A DNA stretch of 64,000 nt, taken from Vibrio penaeicida. Lineage in GTDB: Bacteria > Pseudomonadota > Gammaproteobacteria > Enterobacterales > Vibrionaceae. Below, one piece after another: positions 33,857 through 41,940 of the stretch (positions are counted from its first letter, which is position 1; each line of letters begins with the position of its first letter). The DNA lies in NCBI RefSeq assembly GCF_002933855.1, contig NZ_BFAQ01000029.1:62001-126000 (forward strand), read 5' to 3'. The notes under the pieces were generated by a model. That model was not told the DNA's origin, ran no database searches, and saw only the letters and a list, made by a program, of their open reading frames with translations. Made by a program: the position numbers and the translations under genes.

Positions 33857-35185
33857 ATGTATTTACCTCAAGAAATTATCCGTAAAAAACGTGACGGCGA
33901 AGTGCTGTCTGCGGAAGAAATTCAATTCTTTATCCAAGGTGTTGCGAAAAGTGAGGTGTCTGAAGGGCAAATTGCTGCGTTCGCGATGGCCATTTTCTTT
34001 AATGAAATGAGCATGCCCGAACGAATTGCGCTGACTTGTGCGATGCGAGATTCCGGCATGGTCATCAACTGGGACTACATGAACTTTGGTGGGCCTATTG
34101 TCGATAAGCACTCCACTGGTGGCGTGGGTGATGTGACGTCTCTTATGCTTGGTCCAATGGTGGCTGCGTGTGGCGGATTTGTACCCATGATTTCCGGTCG
34201 CGGGCTTGGTCATACCGGTGGCACGTTGGATAAGTTAGAGTCTATTCCTGGTTACAACATTACGCCAAACAACGATGTGTTTGGTGACGTAACCAAAGAT
34301 GCTGGTGTGGCGATCATCGGTCAGACAGGGGATCTCGCGCCAGCCGATAAGCGTGTTTACGCTACCCGTGATATCACGGCAACGGTCGATAACATTTCCC
34401 TGATTACTGCTTCTATTCTGTCTAAAAAACTGGCTGCTGGTCTGGATTCACTCGTGATGGACGTAAAAGTGGGTTCCGGTGCGTTTATGCCGACTTATGA
34501 AGCGTCGGAAGAACTGGCGAAATCAATTGTTGCAGTAGCCAACGGTGCTGGTACTAAAACGACGGCCATCCTTACAGACATGAATCAGGTGCTTGCGTCT
34601 TCTGCAGGTAACGCAGTAGAAGTACGTGAAGCGGTGCAGTTCCTGACAGGTGAATACCGCAATCCACGTTTACTGGAGATTACGCTAGCACTGTGTAGTG
34701 AAATGCTGGTACTAGGCAAGCTTGCTGACGATACCGAAGATGCGCGCAAAAAGCTGATGGCAGTCCTAGATAACGGAAAAGCGGCTGAATGCTTTGGCAA
34801 AATGGTGGCTGGCTTAGATGGCCCTGTCGACTTCGTTGAAAACTACGACAATTACCTCGAAAAAGCCGAGATAATCAAACCGGTTTATGCCAAAGAAAAC
34901 GGTGTTGTCTCTTCGATGGACACCCGAGCGATTGGCATGGCAGTCGTGGCGATGGGCGGCGGTCGTCGCGTAGCAACCGACAGTATCGATTACGCGGTTG
35001 GCTTTGATCAATTCATTCGCCTTGGTGAAGTCGCAAGTAGCGAGAAGCCACTAGCGGTGATCCACGCACGTACTGAAGCTCAGTGGAGTGAAGCGGCGGA
35101 CGCCTTGCACAAAGCCATTAAGGTTGGCGGCGAATATCAAGAGACGCCAGATGTGTATCGCCAGTTCCGCTCACAAGACGTATAG
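33857..35185 (+). CDS. deoA: Thymidine phosphorylase
   Basis: The 442-residue protein is full length for DeoA. It has the phosphate-site KHSTGGVGD near residue 83, SGRGLGHTGGTLDKLESIPG, YATRDITATVDN, and the C-terminal domain YAVGFDQFIRLGE. It phosphorolyses thymidine and deoxyuridine to 2-deoxyribose 1-phosphate and the base. The deoxyribose 1-phosphate must be converted to the 5-phosphate by phosphopentomutase before DeoC can act; that gene (deoB), usually next in this operon, is not here. Confidence 0.95.
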   Translation: MYLPQEIIRKKRDGEVLSAEEIQFFIQGVAKSEVSEGQIAAFAMAIFFNEMSMPERIALTCAMRDSGMVINWDYMNFGGPIVDKHSTGGVGDVTSLMLGPMVAACGGFVPMISGRGLGHTGGTLDKLESIPGYNITPNNDVFGDVTKDAGVAIIGQTGDLAPADKRVYATRDITATVDNISLITASILSKKLAAGLDSLVMDVKVGSGAFMPTYEASEELAKSIVAVANGAGTKTTAILTDMNQVLASSAGNAVEVREAVQFLTGEYRNPRLLEITLALCSEMLVLGKLADDTEDARKKLMAVLDNGKAAECFGKMVAGLDGPVDFVENYDNYLEKAEIIKPVYAKENGVVSSMDTRAIGMAVVAMGGGRRVATDSIDYAVGFDQFIRLGEVASSEKPLAVIHARTEAQWSEAADALHKAIKVGGEYQETPDVYRQFRSQDV

Positions 35186-35200
35186 AAAAATCTCTTTATG

Positions 35201-35245
35201 GAAAAAAGCCTTTCATGGATAACGAAATGAACCGTGCTTTTTTTC
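35201..35245 (+). terminator. Possible terminator after deoA
   Basis: GAAAAAAGC and GCTTTTTTTC flank a 26-base loop in which TTCAT/ATGAA can pair. The stem is mostly A-T, so it may only attenuate. It lies in the place where deoB would be expected. Confidence 0.4.
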
Positions 35246-35373
35246 ATTTTATTAACTCATAATTAGAGCGCAGGCAAAGGTGTTACCGAACGTAAATTGG
35301 GTTGATCTCATTGCGCTATAAACGGTATTTTTGCCTGCATCGAACGTTTATTACTTTTATAAGGACCACTTCA

Positions 35374-36090
35374 ATGGCTACTCCTCATATTAATGCTGAA
35401 ATGGGTGCATTCGCAGACGTTGTATTAATGCCGGGCGATCCGCTACGTGCCAAATACATCGCAGAAACATTTCTGGATGACGTTGTGCAAGTCTGCGATG
35501 TTCGCAATATGTTTGGTTACACCGGTACTTACAAAGGTCGTAAGATCTCTGTTATGGGACACGGAATGGGTATCCCTTCGTGCTCCATTTATGCAACAGA
35601 ATTAATCAAAGATTTTGGTGTTAAGAAAATCATTCGTGTGGGCAGCTGTGGTGCAGTAAACGAAGACATCAAAGTGCGCGATGTGGTTATCGGCATGGGC
35701 GCAAGCACGGATTCGAAAGTAAACCGTATTCGTTTCAAAGGGCACGACTTCGCGGCAATTGCGGATTACCAGATGGTAAAAAATGCTGAAGAAGCAGCGA
35801 AAGCTCGTGGTATCGATGTGAAAGTCGGTAACCTGTTTTCAGCAGAGCTTTTCTACACGCCTGATCCAGAAATGTTCGACGTGATGGACAAATACGGAAT
35901 CGTTGGTGTAGAAATGGAAGCGGCGGGCATCTACGGCGTATGTGCGGAATACGGTGCAAAAGCACTGACTATCTGTACGGTGTCTGACCATATAAAAACC
36001 GGCGAGCAAACCACTTCAGAAGAACGTGCAACAACGTTTAACGAGATGATTGAGATTGCGTTAGATTCTGTTTTACTTGGCGACAAGTAA
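35374..36090 (+). CDS. deoD: Purine-nucleoside phosphorylase
   Basis: The 238-residue protein has the family motifs VVLMPGDPLRAKYIAE, GHGMGIPSCSIYATELI, IRVGSCGAV, VGVEMEAAGIYG and the catalytic Asp in TVSDHIKTGE. It phosphorolyses purine (deoxy)ribonucleosides. The ATG was chosen because AAGGAC lies before it and MATPHINAEMGAFAD is the usual N-terminus; a longer in-frame reading starts 24 codons upstream without support. A strong terminator follows. Confidence 0.95.
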   Translation: MATPHINAEMGAFADVVLMPGDPLRAKYIAETFLDDVVQVCDVRNMFGYTGTYKGRKISVMGHGMGIPSCSIYATELIKDFGVKKIIRVGSCGAVNEDIKVRDVVIGMGASTDSKVNRIRFKGHDFAAIADYQMVKNAEEAAKARGIDVKVGNLFSAELFYTPDPEMFDVMDKYGIVGVEMEAAGIYGVCAEYGAKALTICTVSDHIKTGEQTTSEERATTFNEMIEIALDSVLLGDK

Positions 36091-36106
36091 GTCAGAAATA
36101 GCAGAG

Positions 36107-36147
36107 TAAAAAAGCCCCGCTAAGTGGATTTAGCGGGGCTTTTTTTG
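36107..36147 (+). terminator. Rho-independent terminator after deoD
   Basis: AAAGCCCCGCTAA pairs with TTAGCGGGGCTTT around a 6-base loop, followed by a T-run. The A-run before it makes it work on the minus strand too, for the convergent ytjB-like gene. Confidence 0.93.
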
Positions 36148-36170
36148 TTAGAACCTATCAATATGTTCGA

Positions 36171-36785
36171 CTAGGAAGCGACATTCTTAAGCAATAAATT
36201 CTCACCTTTTTGACGGCTACGACGCTGACGTCGGAACAAAATCGCAATCAGTATGCCGCTTGCAAAACTCATCAGAATCATCAAGTACATGAGACGGTCA
36301 CTATTGCGATAGTGGTGATCCGATATTGCGGTTACACGCCCTTTTTCAAAGGTAATACGCATAAAGCCAATCATGGCACCATCGTTGTAAATCGGTTCAA
36401 CCAACTGCTGACGCCCAATGGCTGCAGTGCCTAAAGGCGTATCTAGCCCTAATACTTCACGTACGGGTTTTGCTTCGTGGCTGGCGGCTAGCTTAACGCC
36501 TTCTGCATCGTAGATTGTCGCATCGAGCACTAGACGCTCTTTAGAGAGTTGCTGAGTCAGTTTAAGCAGGTTTTCCTGATCTTGATTCACCAGCATATCA
36601 CTGGCAGACAGCGCGGCTTGCGTGACCAAAACATTGGTCAATGTTTCTAACTGCCGCGCCTGAATGGCTTCGTTACCCTTACTGATAACCACACTGTTTT
36701 GCACCATGGAAAAAACCAGTAAAGCGAGTACGATCATCGCGATAATGCGTAAGAAGGCACGGAATGAAAATAGGGAACTGCTCAT
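36171..36785 (-). CDS. AhpA/YtjB (Smp) family inner-membrane protein
   Basis: This 204-residue protein has an N-terminal membrane segment (LRIIAMIVLALLVFSMV), a periplasmic region of about 130 residues rich in charged helices, and a C-terminal membrane segment (LMYLMILMSFASGILIAILF) followed by a basic tail RRQRRSRQK. This layout and its location divergent from serB match the Smp/YtjB family of E. coli and Vibrio, whose function is poorly defined. The ATG (MSSSLFSFRAF) is preferred over a GTG five codons upstream. The 98-bp spacer to serB holds both promoters. Confidence 0.8.
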   Translation of the reverse strand: MSSSLFSFRAFLRIIAMIVLALLVFSMVQNSVVISKGNEAIQARQLETLTNVLVTQAALSASDMLVNQDQENLLKLTQQLSKERLVLDATIYDAEGVKLAASHEAKPVREVLGLDTPLGTAAIGRQQLVEPIYNDGAMIGFMRITFEKGRVTAISDHHYRNSDRLMYLMILMSFASGILIAILFRRQRRSRQKGENLLLKNVAS

Positions 36786-36883
36786 ACAAAGGTTCGCCAC
36801 TCGTTAAGATTTAAATTGATCATAAACTTGCGTTTCCAAATTGCAATAGGTTAAGTTTACGTTCACTACAGGATTAAACTGTC

Positions 36884-37852
36884 ATGGACGCAATGAAAAC
36901 TCTGCCAATTAAGAAACACATCACACTACTTAAACGTCTTCCAGAAACACGATTTGCCTCTCGCATTGATTTACAACGCGCGAACTGGATCATTTTTGGT
37001 TATTACCTTTCTCCTAACCACTTTGACGACATTGATTTTTACACAGGAACCTACAATGCCGTAGTAGCAACGTGGAAAGTCGGTCAATACGAAGTAGCGT
37101 TGATGACGGGCGAACTAACCAGTGAGCATGAAACCATTTTACAAGCGCTATCCCTCGATTACGCCAATTTGCATGATGTTCCGGATCTCAGTAAGCCTGG
37201 GTTGGTCGTGATGGATATGGACTCCACTGCTATTCAAATCGAATGTATTGATGAGATTGCTAAGTTAGCAGGTGTGGGTGAGCAAGTCTCCGAAGTAACA
37301 GAGCGCGCGATGCAAGGTGAGCTGGACTTTGAAGAAAGCTTGAGACAACGCGTCGGCGCGTTGAAAGATGCCGATGAAAGTATTTTGGAAGCGGTGAGAA
37401 GTGATTTGCCAATGATGCCAGATTTGCGTGAGTTCGTTGCTAGTTTACAAGCGTTTGGCTGGAAAACGGCAATAGCGTCTGGCGGCTTTACGTATTTTTC
37501 CGATTACCTAAAAGAGACGCTCAACCTAGACCATGCCCAATCGAATACGTTGGAAATTGTGGACGGTAAACTGACAGGACAAGTCTTGGGTGATGTTGTA
37601 TCAGCGCAGACTAAAGCTGAAATCCTCAGTGAGCTTGCTGAACAGTACGACATTGAAACCCACAATACTATTGCCGTTGGTGACGGTGCCAACGACTTGG
37701 TCATGATGAATGCTGCGGGCTTAGGTGTGGCGTATCACGCTAAACCTAAGGTCGAGCAACAAGCGCAAACTGCCGTCCGTTTCAGTGGATTGGGCGGTGT
37801 GCTTTGTATTCTAAGTGCAGGGCTGGTGAAACAGCAGAAAGTGGCGTGGTAG
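36884..37852 (+). CDS. serB: Phosphoserine phosphatase
   Basis: The 322-residue protein has an N-terminal ACT-like region (about residues 1-100) and a HAD catalytic domain with motif I VVMDMDSTAIQIECIDEIAKLAG, ERAMQGELDFEESLRQRV, motif II IASGGFTYF, and motif IV VGDGANDLVMMNAAGLGVAYHAKP. It completes serine biosynthesis by removing phosphate from phosphoserine. It is divergent from the ytjB-like gene and ends at a terminator shared with the convergent PilZ gene. Confidence 0.95.
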   Translation: MDAMKTLPIKKHITLLKRLPETRFASRIDLQRANWIIFGYYLSPNHFDDIDFYTGTYNAVVATWKVGQYEVALMTGELTSEHETILQALSLDYANLHDVPDLSKPGLVVMDMDSTAIQIECIDEIAKLAGVGEQVSEVTERAMQGELDFEESLRQRVGALKDADESILEAVRSDLPMMPDLREFVASLQAFGWKTAIASGGFTYFSDYLKETLNLDHAQSNTLEIVDGKLTGQVLGDVVSAQTKAEILSELAEQYDIETHNTIAVGDGANDLVMMNAAGLGVAYHAKPKVEQQAQTAVRFSGLGGVLCILSAGLVKQQKVAW

Positions 37853-37910
37853 AGATAGACCCTCTTGGTTACATCTTGGTTTTAGTATAAAACACGCGTG
37901 TTCAGAAACA

Positions 37911-37940
37911 AAAAAAGCGGACTATTGCAGTCCGCTTTTC
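37911..37940. terminator. Bidirectional terminator between serB and the PilZ gene
   Basis: AAAAGCGGAC and GTCCGCTTTT form a perfect stem around TATTGCA, with A/T-rich flanks on both sides, fitting two convergent genes. Confidence 0.92.
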
Positions 37941-37961
37941 TAATTTTCCCGTAAAACGAAA

Positions 37962-40304
37962 TCAGGTCAATTCCAGCCTTATCAGAACCTCTTCCGTAAT
38001 ATCACTGAATTCACCGTACCCAACAAGGCTGGTAAATTCCTTCTCTAACGCTCTAGCATGGTGAATAGTCGCTTTGGCCAAGCTGCTCAACTCTTCATTG
38101 AGCAGGTTGGTTAATGAGTCGAAAATGGGCATACCAGAAATACGAATCACATAAAACTGACCAATTGATTTAGCTTTCTTTACAAATCGCATGCGCTCTT
38201 TTATCGATTCAAAATCACTGATTAAGCGAGTGTGGATTTCTTCAATCTGTTTGCCATTTTGAGTGACGGCGATATACAACTCATGAAATGCTGGCTCTGC
38301 TCCCTCAATAGGGCGCATGGGCGTGGCCAACAACGTATTTGTTCGGTTCTTAAAAATAGGTTCGAGTGAGAGTTTGCCACCGTGTCCTAAAGACTGGAAA
38401 ATTTTAGTGAGACCATCCATTGGGAAATTCACACCAATGGCTCTTGGTTGCAATATCCGGTCTTTCTTTTCAATGTAGAAGGGAACAGACACCATTCTTC
38501 CCAATAGTAAATGGTGCATGGTGCTCAGCAGTTCTGAAGATGGAATGGGTTCATTATCTTCTTCAAGCTTACCCTGATTATGGTTGATCAATCGTTTTAA
38601 GAAATTTAGGCTGCGTGTGCTTTGAGCGTTTTCAATGATCGATAGGTGGACATTTTTGCAATCAGGGCTGAGTTTGATCACCTTGTACGGCACTTCTGAC
38701 AAGGGCACACCACTGTCGTAGCGTTGAAGCTCAATATAATTCACATTGATTTCATCGCCAGCTTTGGCTTGCATAGGCGTCGCCAGTTTAATGTTCAACC
38801 CTCTACTGGAAAAGTCGATGGTTTTCCCTTTTAACGGCTCAGCGCTCTCCAATTGAGCTTCAACAGGGGAATCAAACATAAATCTTGGCTCAGTGCGGCG
38901 AGAACTTGAATCAAAGTATATGCCTTGCGGCGACCCGACTATCTGACGAGTATGGCGGAATCGATTGAGCTCTGAGCTTGGTATGCTAGGCTTTTCTGTC
39001 AACAAATAGTCGTGGCTGGTTTGCGCGTCGCTCACTTCTTGCAAAATACCTGTGTGTGTCAGAGTCTTAATGGTTTCTGACATTTCTGGTGCGACTTCTA
39101 ATAAGTGTGAGATCTCATCTTTAGATAACTCAAACATATGCAGCCGGAATACACGCCAACTGTCACGTCTAGCCCCGACATGCCAAAATAGCTGCCTTTG
39201 CTCACGAGAAGCTTCAGGTAGCATCATGCTGTAGAACAGGGTCTTATCTTGATGCTCGTGCGTGAACGAATAGACAAAGTTACTGCTGGTTTTCATTCCC
39301 GGCTGGGTGAGGGGAGCCATTCGCTCACGGTTAAATAAGGTGCCTAGCGTTTGTTGGTTACGCTCATCATGCCAGTAAGTCCAAAGCCCTTGGTTGGCAT
39401 CCGTCAGCAGTGAATATCGGAGTTCTGTGCCTGAGAAAAATAGTGGCAAGTTACTGGTGTGTTTGAGGTAGCTGTGTTCGTAGCCTCGGGAACGCGCTCG
39501 AAGAATGTGGTCTTGGTTGTCGTGTTTGGCTCTTTTCGAGCTGTTTTTTAGCATCAGCTCTATAGCATGAGAAATCGCATCGGTTTCGGTGAGTTTCATC
39601 AAACGAAGCCATTTCACGCTGTTATTTTCAAAGCAATTGTCTACACCAAGAATTCGATATTCCAGTGCTTCTTCTAATTCGGGGTTATTGGTTTCTTTCG
39701 CAAGCTGTACGAAACGTGCTTCTATGACTTCACCGAGTTTGTAGTCGAACGCACTTGGTACTTTGAATTTTGCACCTGAACTCGATAAATCAACACTGAC
39801 ACCGTGGATCTCTTGGCCTGACTTTAATTTGATATCAACTTGACTTGCCATGCGTAAGCGGTTTTCTTGACGCCGTAAATCGTAGCCTAACCGGATGGCT
39901 TCTGCTTCGTATGGGCTGTCTGGGTCGGTGATACTGTAGGTCATGTTTGGGCGATTTTTACTCATCACCCTAAAGTTATTACGAGTGTTGACCAATGCTT
40001 CCCATACGCCTTCGGTATAACCTCCAAAGCGCTTCACTTTTTTGTGATAGGCATTAATCGCTACGTCGTCGAGCCAGTGGGTTAGCCCCTCTAGCTTGTA
40101 TTCGCGACACTCTCCTTGTACTCGTCCTCTCAAATCTATGGTCTTGGTGCATGGTGCCATCACGCGCTTCATTTCCATTTTGACCAAAATTTTGACCGAC
40201 GGGTGCTCCCCTTCTGTCATTTGTGACAATACAAGGTCAAAGTCATCCGAACGGTATACGGGTATGAGGCGCTCTACGAGCGAGAGTATTTCAGCTTGTT
40301 CCAT
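37962..40304 (-). CDS. Two-PilZ-domain c-di-GMP-binding protein (PlzC-like)
   Basis: This 780-residue protein has two PilZ domains, each with both ligand motifs: RQENR and DLSSSG (residues 145-177), and RTEPR with DFSSRG (about residues 470-505). The rest is an N-terminal helical region and a long C-terminal domain without recognised motifs; no signal peptide or membrane segment is visible. In V. cholerae a large PilZ protein (PlzC, VC2344 as I recall) occupies this place next to serB. It probably couples c-di-GMP levels to motility or surface functions. Confidence 0.83.
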   Translation of the reverse strand: MEQAEILSLVERLIPVYRSDDFDLVLSQMTEGEHPSVKILVKMEMKRVMAPCTKTIDLRGRVQGECREYKLEGLTHWLDDVAINAYHKKVKRFGGYTEGVWEALVNTRNNFRVMSKNRPNMTYSITDPDSPYEAEAIRLGYDLRRQENRLRMASQVDIKLKSGQEIHGVSVDLSSSGAKFKVPSAFDYKLGEVIEARFVQLAKETNNPELEEALEYRILGVDNCFENNSVKWLRLMKLTETDAISHAIELMLKNSSKRAKHDNQDHILRARSRGYEHSYLKHTSNLPLFFSGTELRYSLLTDANQGLWTYWHDERNQQTLGTLFNRERMAPLTQPGMKTSSNFVYSFTHEHQDKTLFYSMMLPEASREQRQLFWHVGARRDSWRVFRLHMFELSKDEISHLLEVAPEMSETIKTLTHTGILQEVSDAQTSHDYLLTEKPSIPSSELNRFRHTRQIVGSPQGIYFDSSSRRTEPRFMFDSPVEAQLESAEPLKGKTIDFSSRGLNIKLATPMQAKAGDEINVNYIELQRYDSGVPLSEVPYKVIKLSPDCKNVHLSIIENAQSTRSLNFLKRLINHNQGKLEEDNEPIPSSELLSTMHHLLLGRMVSVPFYIEKKDRILQPRAIGVNFPMDGLTKIFQSLGHGGKLSLEPIFKNRTNTLLATPMRPIEGAEPAFHELYIAVTQNGKQIEEIHTRLISDFESIKERMRFVKKAKSIGQFYVIRISGMPIFDSLTNLLNEELSSLAKATIHHARALEKEFTSLVGYGEFSDITEEVLIRLELT

Positions 40305-40442
40305 TATTTCTGTTAAAGTACTTGTCCTAATTGGGTTATCGACGACGTAATCGTTATCTTTAAAATAATTATACTCTTATGATCCGAGATATGACCCCAA
40401 TGTTAAATTTTTATTGTAAATAATTGAGGGACGGCAAGTTCT

Positions 40443-41822
40443 ATGGCGAAAGCAAAACGTGCATATGTTTGTAATGATTGTGGTGCAGATTTTCCCCGCT
40501 GGCAAGGGCAGTGCAACGCTTGTGGGGCGTGGAACACCATATCTGAAATTCGTCTTGCCGCTTCGCCCACTGTAGCCCGAAATGAAAGACTTTCAGGATA
40601 TGCTGGCTCTGGTACGGAATCTAAAGTACAAAAACTTTCAGAAATAGATCTTCAAGAAGTCCCTCGTTTTTCTAGTGGATTCAAAGAATTGGATAGAGTG
40701 CTTGGCGGAGGTATTGTACCAGGGGCAGCTATTCTGATTGGTGGGAACCCTGGAGCCGGAAAATCAACACTTCTCTTACAAACTATGTGTTTGCTCTCAA
40801 GTCAAATGCCCTCGCTTTATGTTACTGGCGAAGAATCATTACAACAGGTTGCAATGCGGGCATCGCGATTGGGCTTGCCTAAAGACAGCCTCAGTATGTT
40901 GTCTGAAACCAACGTCGATAAAATTTGCCAAATTGCGGAAAAAGAACAGCCCCGCATAATGGTGATCGACTCCATTCAGGTGATGCATGTTGCTGATGTG
41001 CAATCGTCACCTGGTAGTGTGGCGCAGGTTCGTGAGTCCGCAACTGCTCTAACGCGCTACGCCAAACAGAACAATGTGGCCGTTTTTATTGTTGGCCATG
41101 TGACGAAAGATGGCACGTTGGCGGGGCCAAAAGTGTTGGAACACATTATTGACTGCTCGGTCTTGTTGGATGGTGGTACAGACACTCGTTTTCGCACTAT
41201 GCGCAGCCACAAAAACCGTTTTGGTGCGGTGAATGAATTGGGTGTGTTTGCAATGACAGGGCAAGGACTAAAAGAAGTCAGTAACCCTTCTGCCATTTTC
41301 CTTTCCCGTGGCGAAGAGGAAACCTCTGGCAGCTCGGTCATGGTAGTGTGGGAAGGAACGCGCCCGCTGTTAGTCGAAATTCAAGCGCTGGTGGATTATT
41401 CTCAGCTGGCTAACCCGCGCCGAGTGGCGGTGGGCTTGGAGCAGAATCGCTTGTCTTTATTGCTGGCGGTTTTGCACAAACACGGCGGTTTGCAAATGGC
41501 CGACCAAGACGTATTCGTTAATGTAGTGGGTGGCGTTAAGGTGACTGAAACCAGTGCTGACCTTGCGTTAGTGATGGCGTTATTATCGAGTTTTCGAGAC
41601 CGACCATTACCGAAAGATGTCGTGGTGTTTGGTGAGGTTGGGTTAGCGGGTGAAATCCGCCCTGTACCTAGTGGACAAGAGCGCTTGATGGAAGCTTTTA
41701 AGCACGGATTCACTAAAGCCGTTGTGCCCGCTGCCAATATGCCTAAAGGTGGAATTAAAGGCATGCAAATCCACGGTGTTAAGAAGCTATCGGAAGCGAT
41801 TGAAGCCTTTGATGAGTTGTAA
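40443..41822 (+). CDS. radA: DNA repair protein RadA
   Basis: The 459-residue protein has the N-terminal four-Cys zinc finger (CNDCGADFPRWQGQCNACGAW), the RecA-like core with Walker A GGNPGAGKST and Walker B IMVIDSIQV, the RadA-specific KNRFGAVNELGVFAM, and a C-terminal Lon-protease-like domain (DVFVNVVGGVKVTETSADLALVMALLSS). It drives branch migration in recombination repair as a DnaB-like helicase. It lies divergent from the PilZ gene with a 138-bp spacer and GAGGGAC upstream. A GGGATTTC/GAAATCCC hairpin (41832-41854) follows the stop. Confidence 0.95.
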   Translation: MAKAKRAYVCNDCGADFPRWQGQCNACGAWNTISEIRLAASPTVARNERLSGYAGSGTESKVQKLSEIDLQEVPRFSSGFKELDRVLGGGIVPGAAILIGGNPGAGKSTLLLQTMCLLSSQMPSLYVTGEESLQQVAMRASRLGLPKDSLSMLSETNVDKICQIAEKEQPRIMVIDSIQVMHVADVQSSPGSVAQVRESATALTRYAKQNNVAVFIVGHVTKDGTLAGPKVLEHIIDCSVLLDGGTDTRFRTMRSHKNRFGAVNELGVFAMTGQGLKEVSNPSAIFLSRGEEETSGSSVMVVWEGTRPLLVEIQALVDYSQLANPRRVAVGLEQNRLSLLLAVLHKHGGLQMADQDVFVNVVGGVKVTETSADLALVMALLSSFRDRPLPKDVVVFGEVGLAGEIRPVPSGQERLMEAFKHGFTKAVVPAANMPKGGIKGMQIHGVKKLSEAIEAFDEL

Positions 41823-41831
41823 GGCTTGAAA

Positions 41832-41925
41832 GGGATTTCAAACTACGAAATCCCGAATTCACTACTATCACGTATTCACTATTGTCACGTATCACTAAAT
41901 TACGTGCTCACTGTATCAATTGAAT
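41832..41925. repeat. Hairpin plus 16-17-bp tandem repeat between radA and the RTX gene
   Basis: GGGATTTC/GAAATCCC forms an 8-bp stem with a 7-base loop. It is followed by units around TTCACTACTATCACGTA, TTCACTATTGTCACGTA and two weaker copies. CACT recurs at 41860, 41877, 41893 and 41909 (periods 17, 16, 16). The spacer separates two convergent genes. Confidence 0.65.
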
Positions 41926-41940
41926 AATGGGATTGCCGAA

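Noticed and set aside
35186..35373. Remnant of deoB
   Set aside because: The spacer is too short and no reading frame in it resembles phosphopentomutase motifs.
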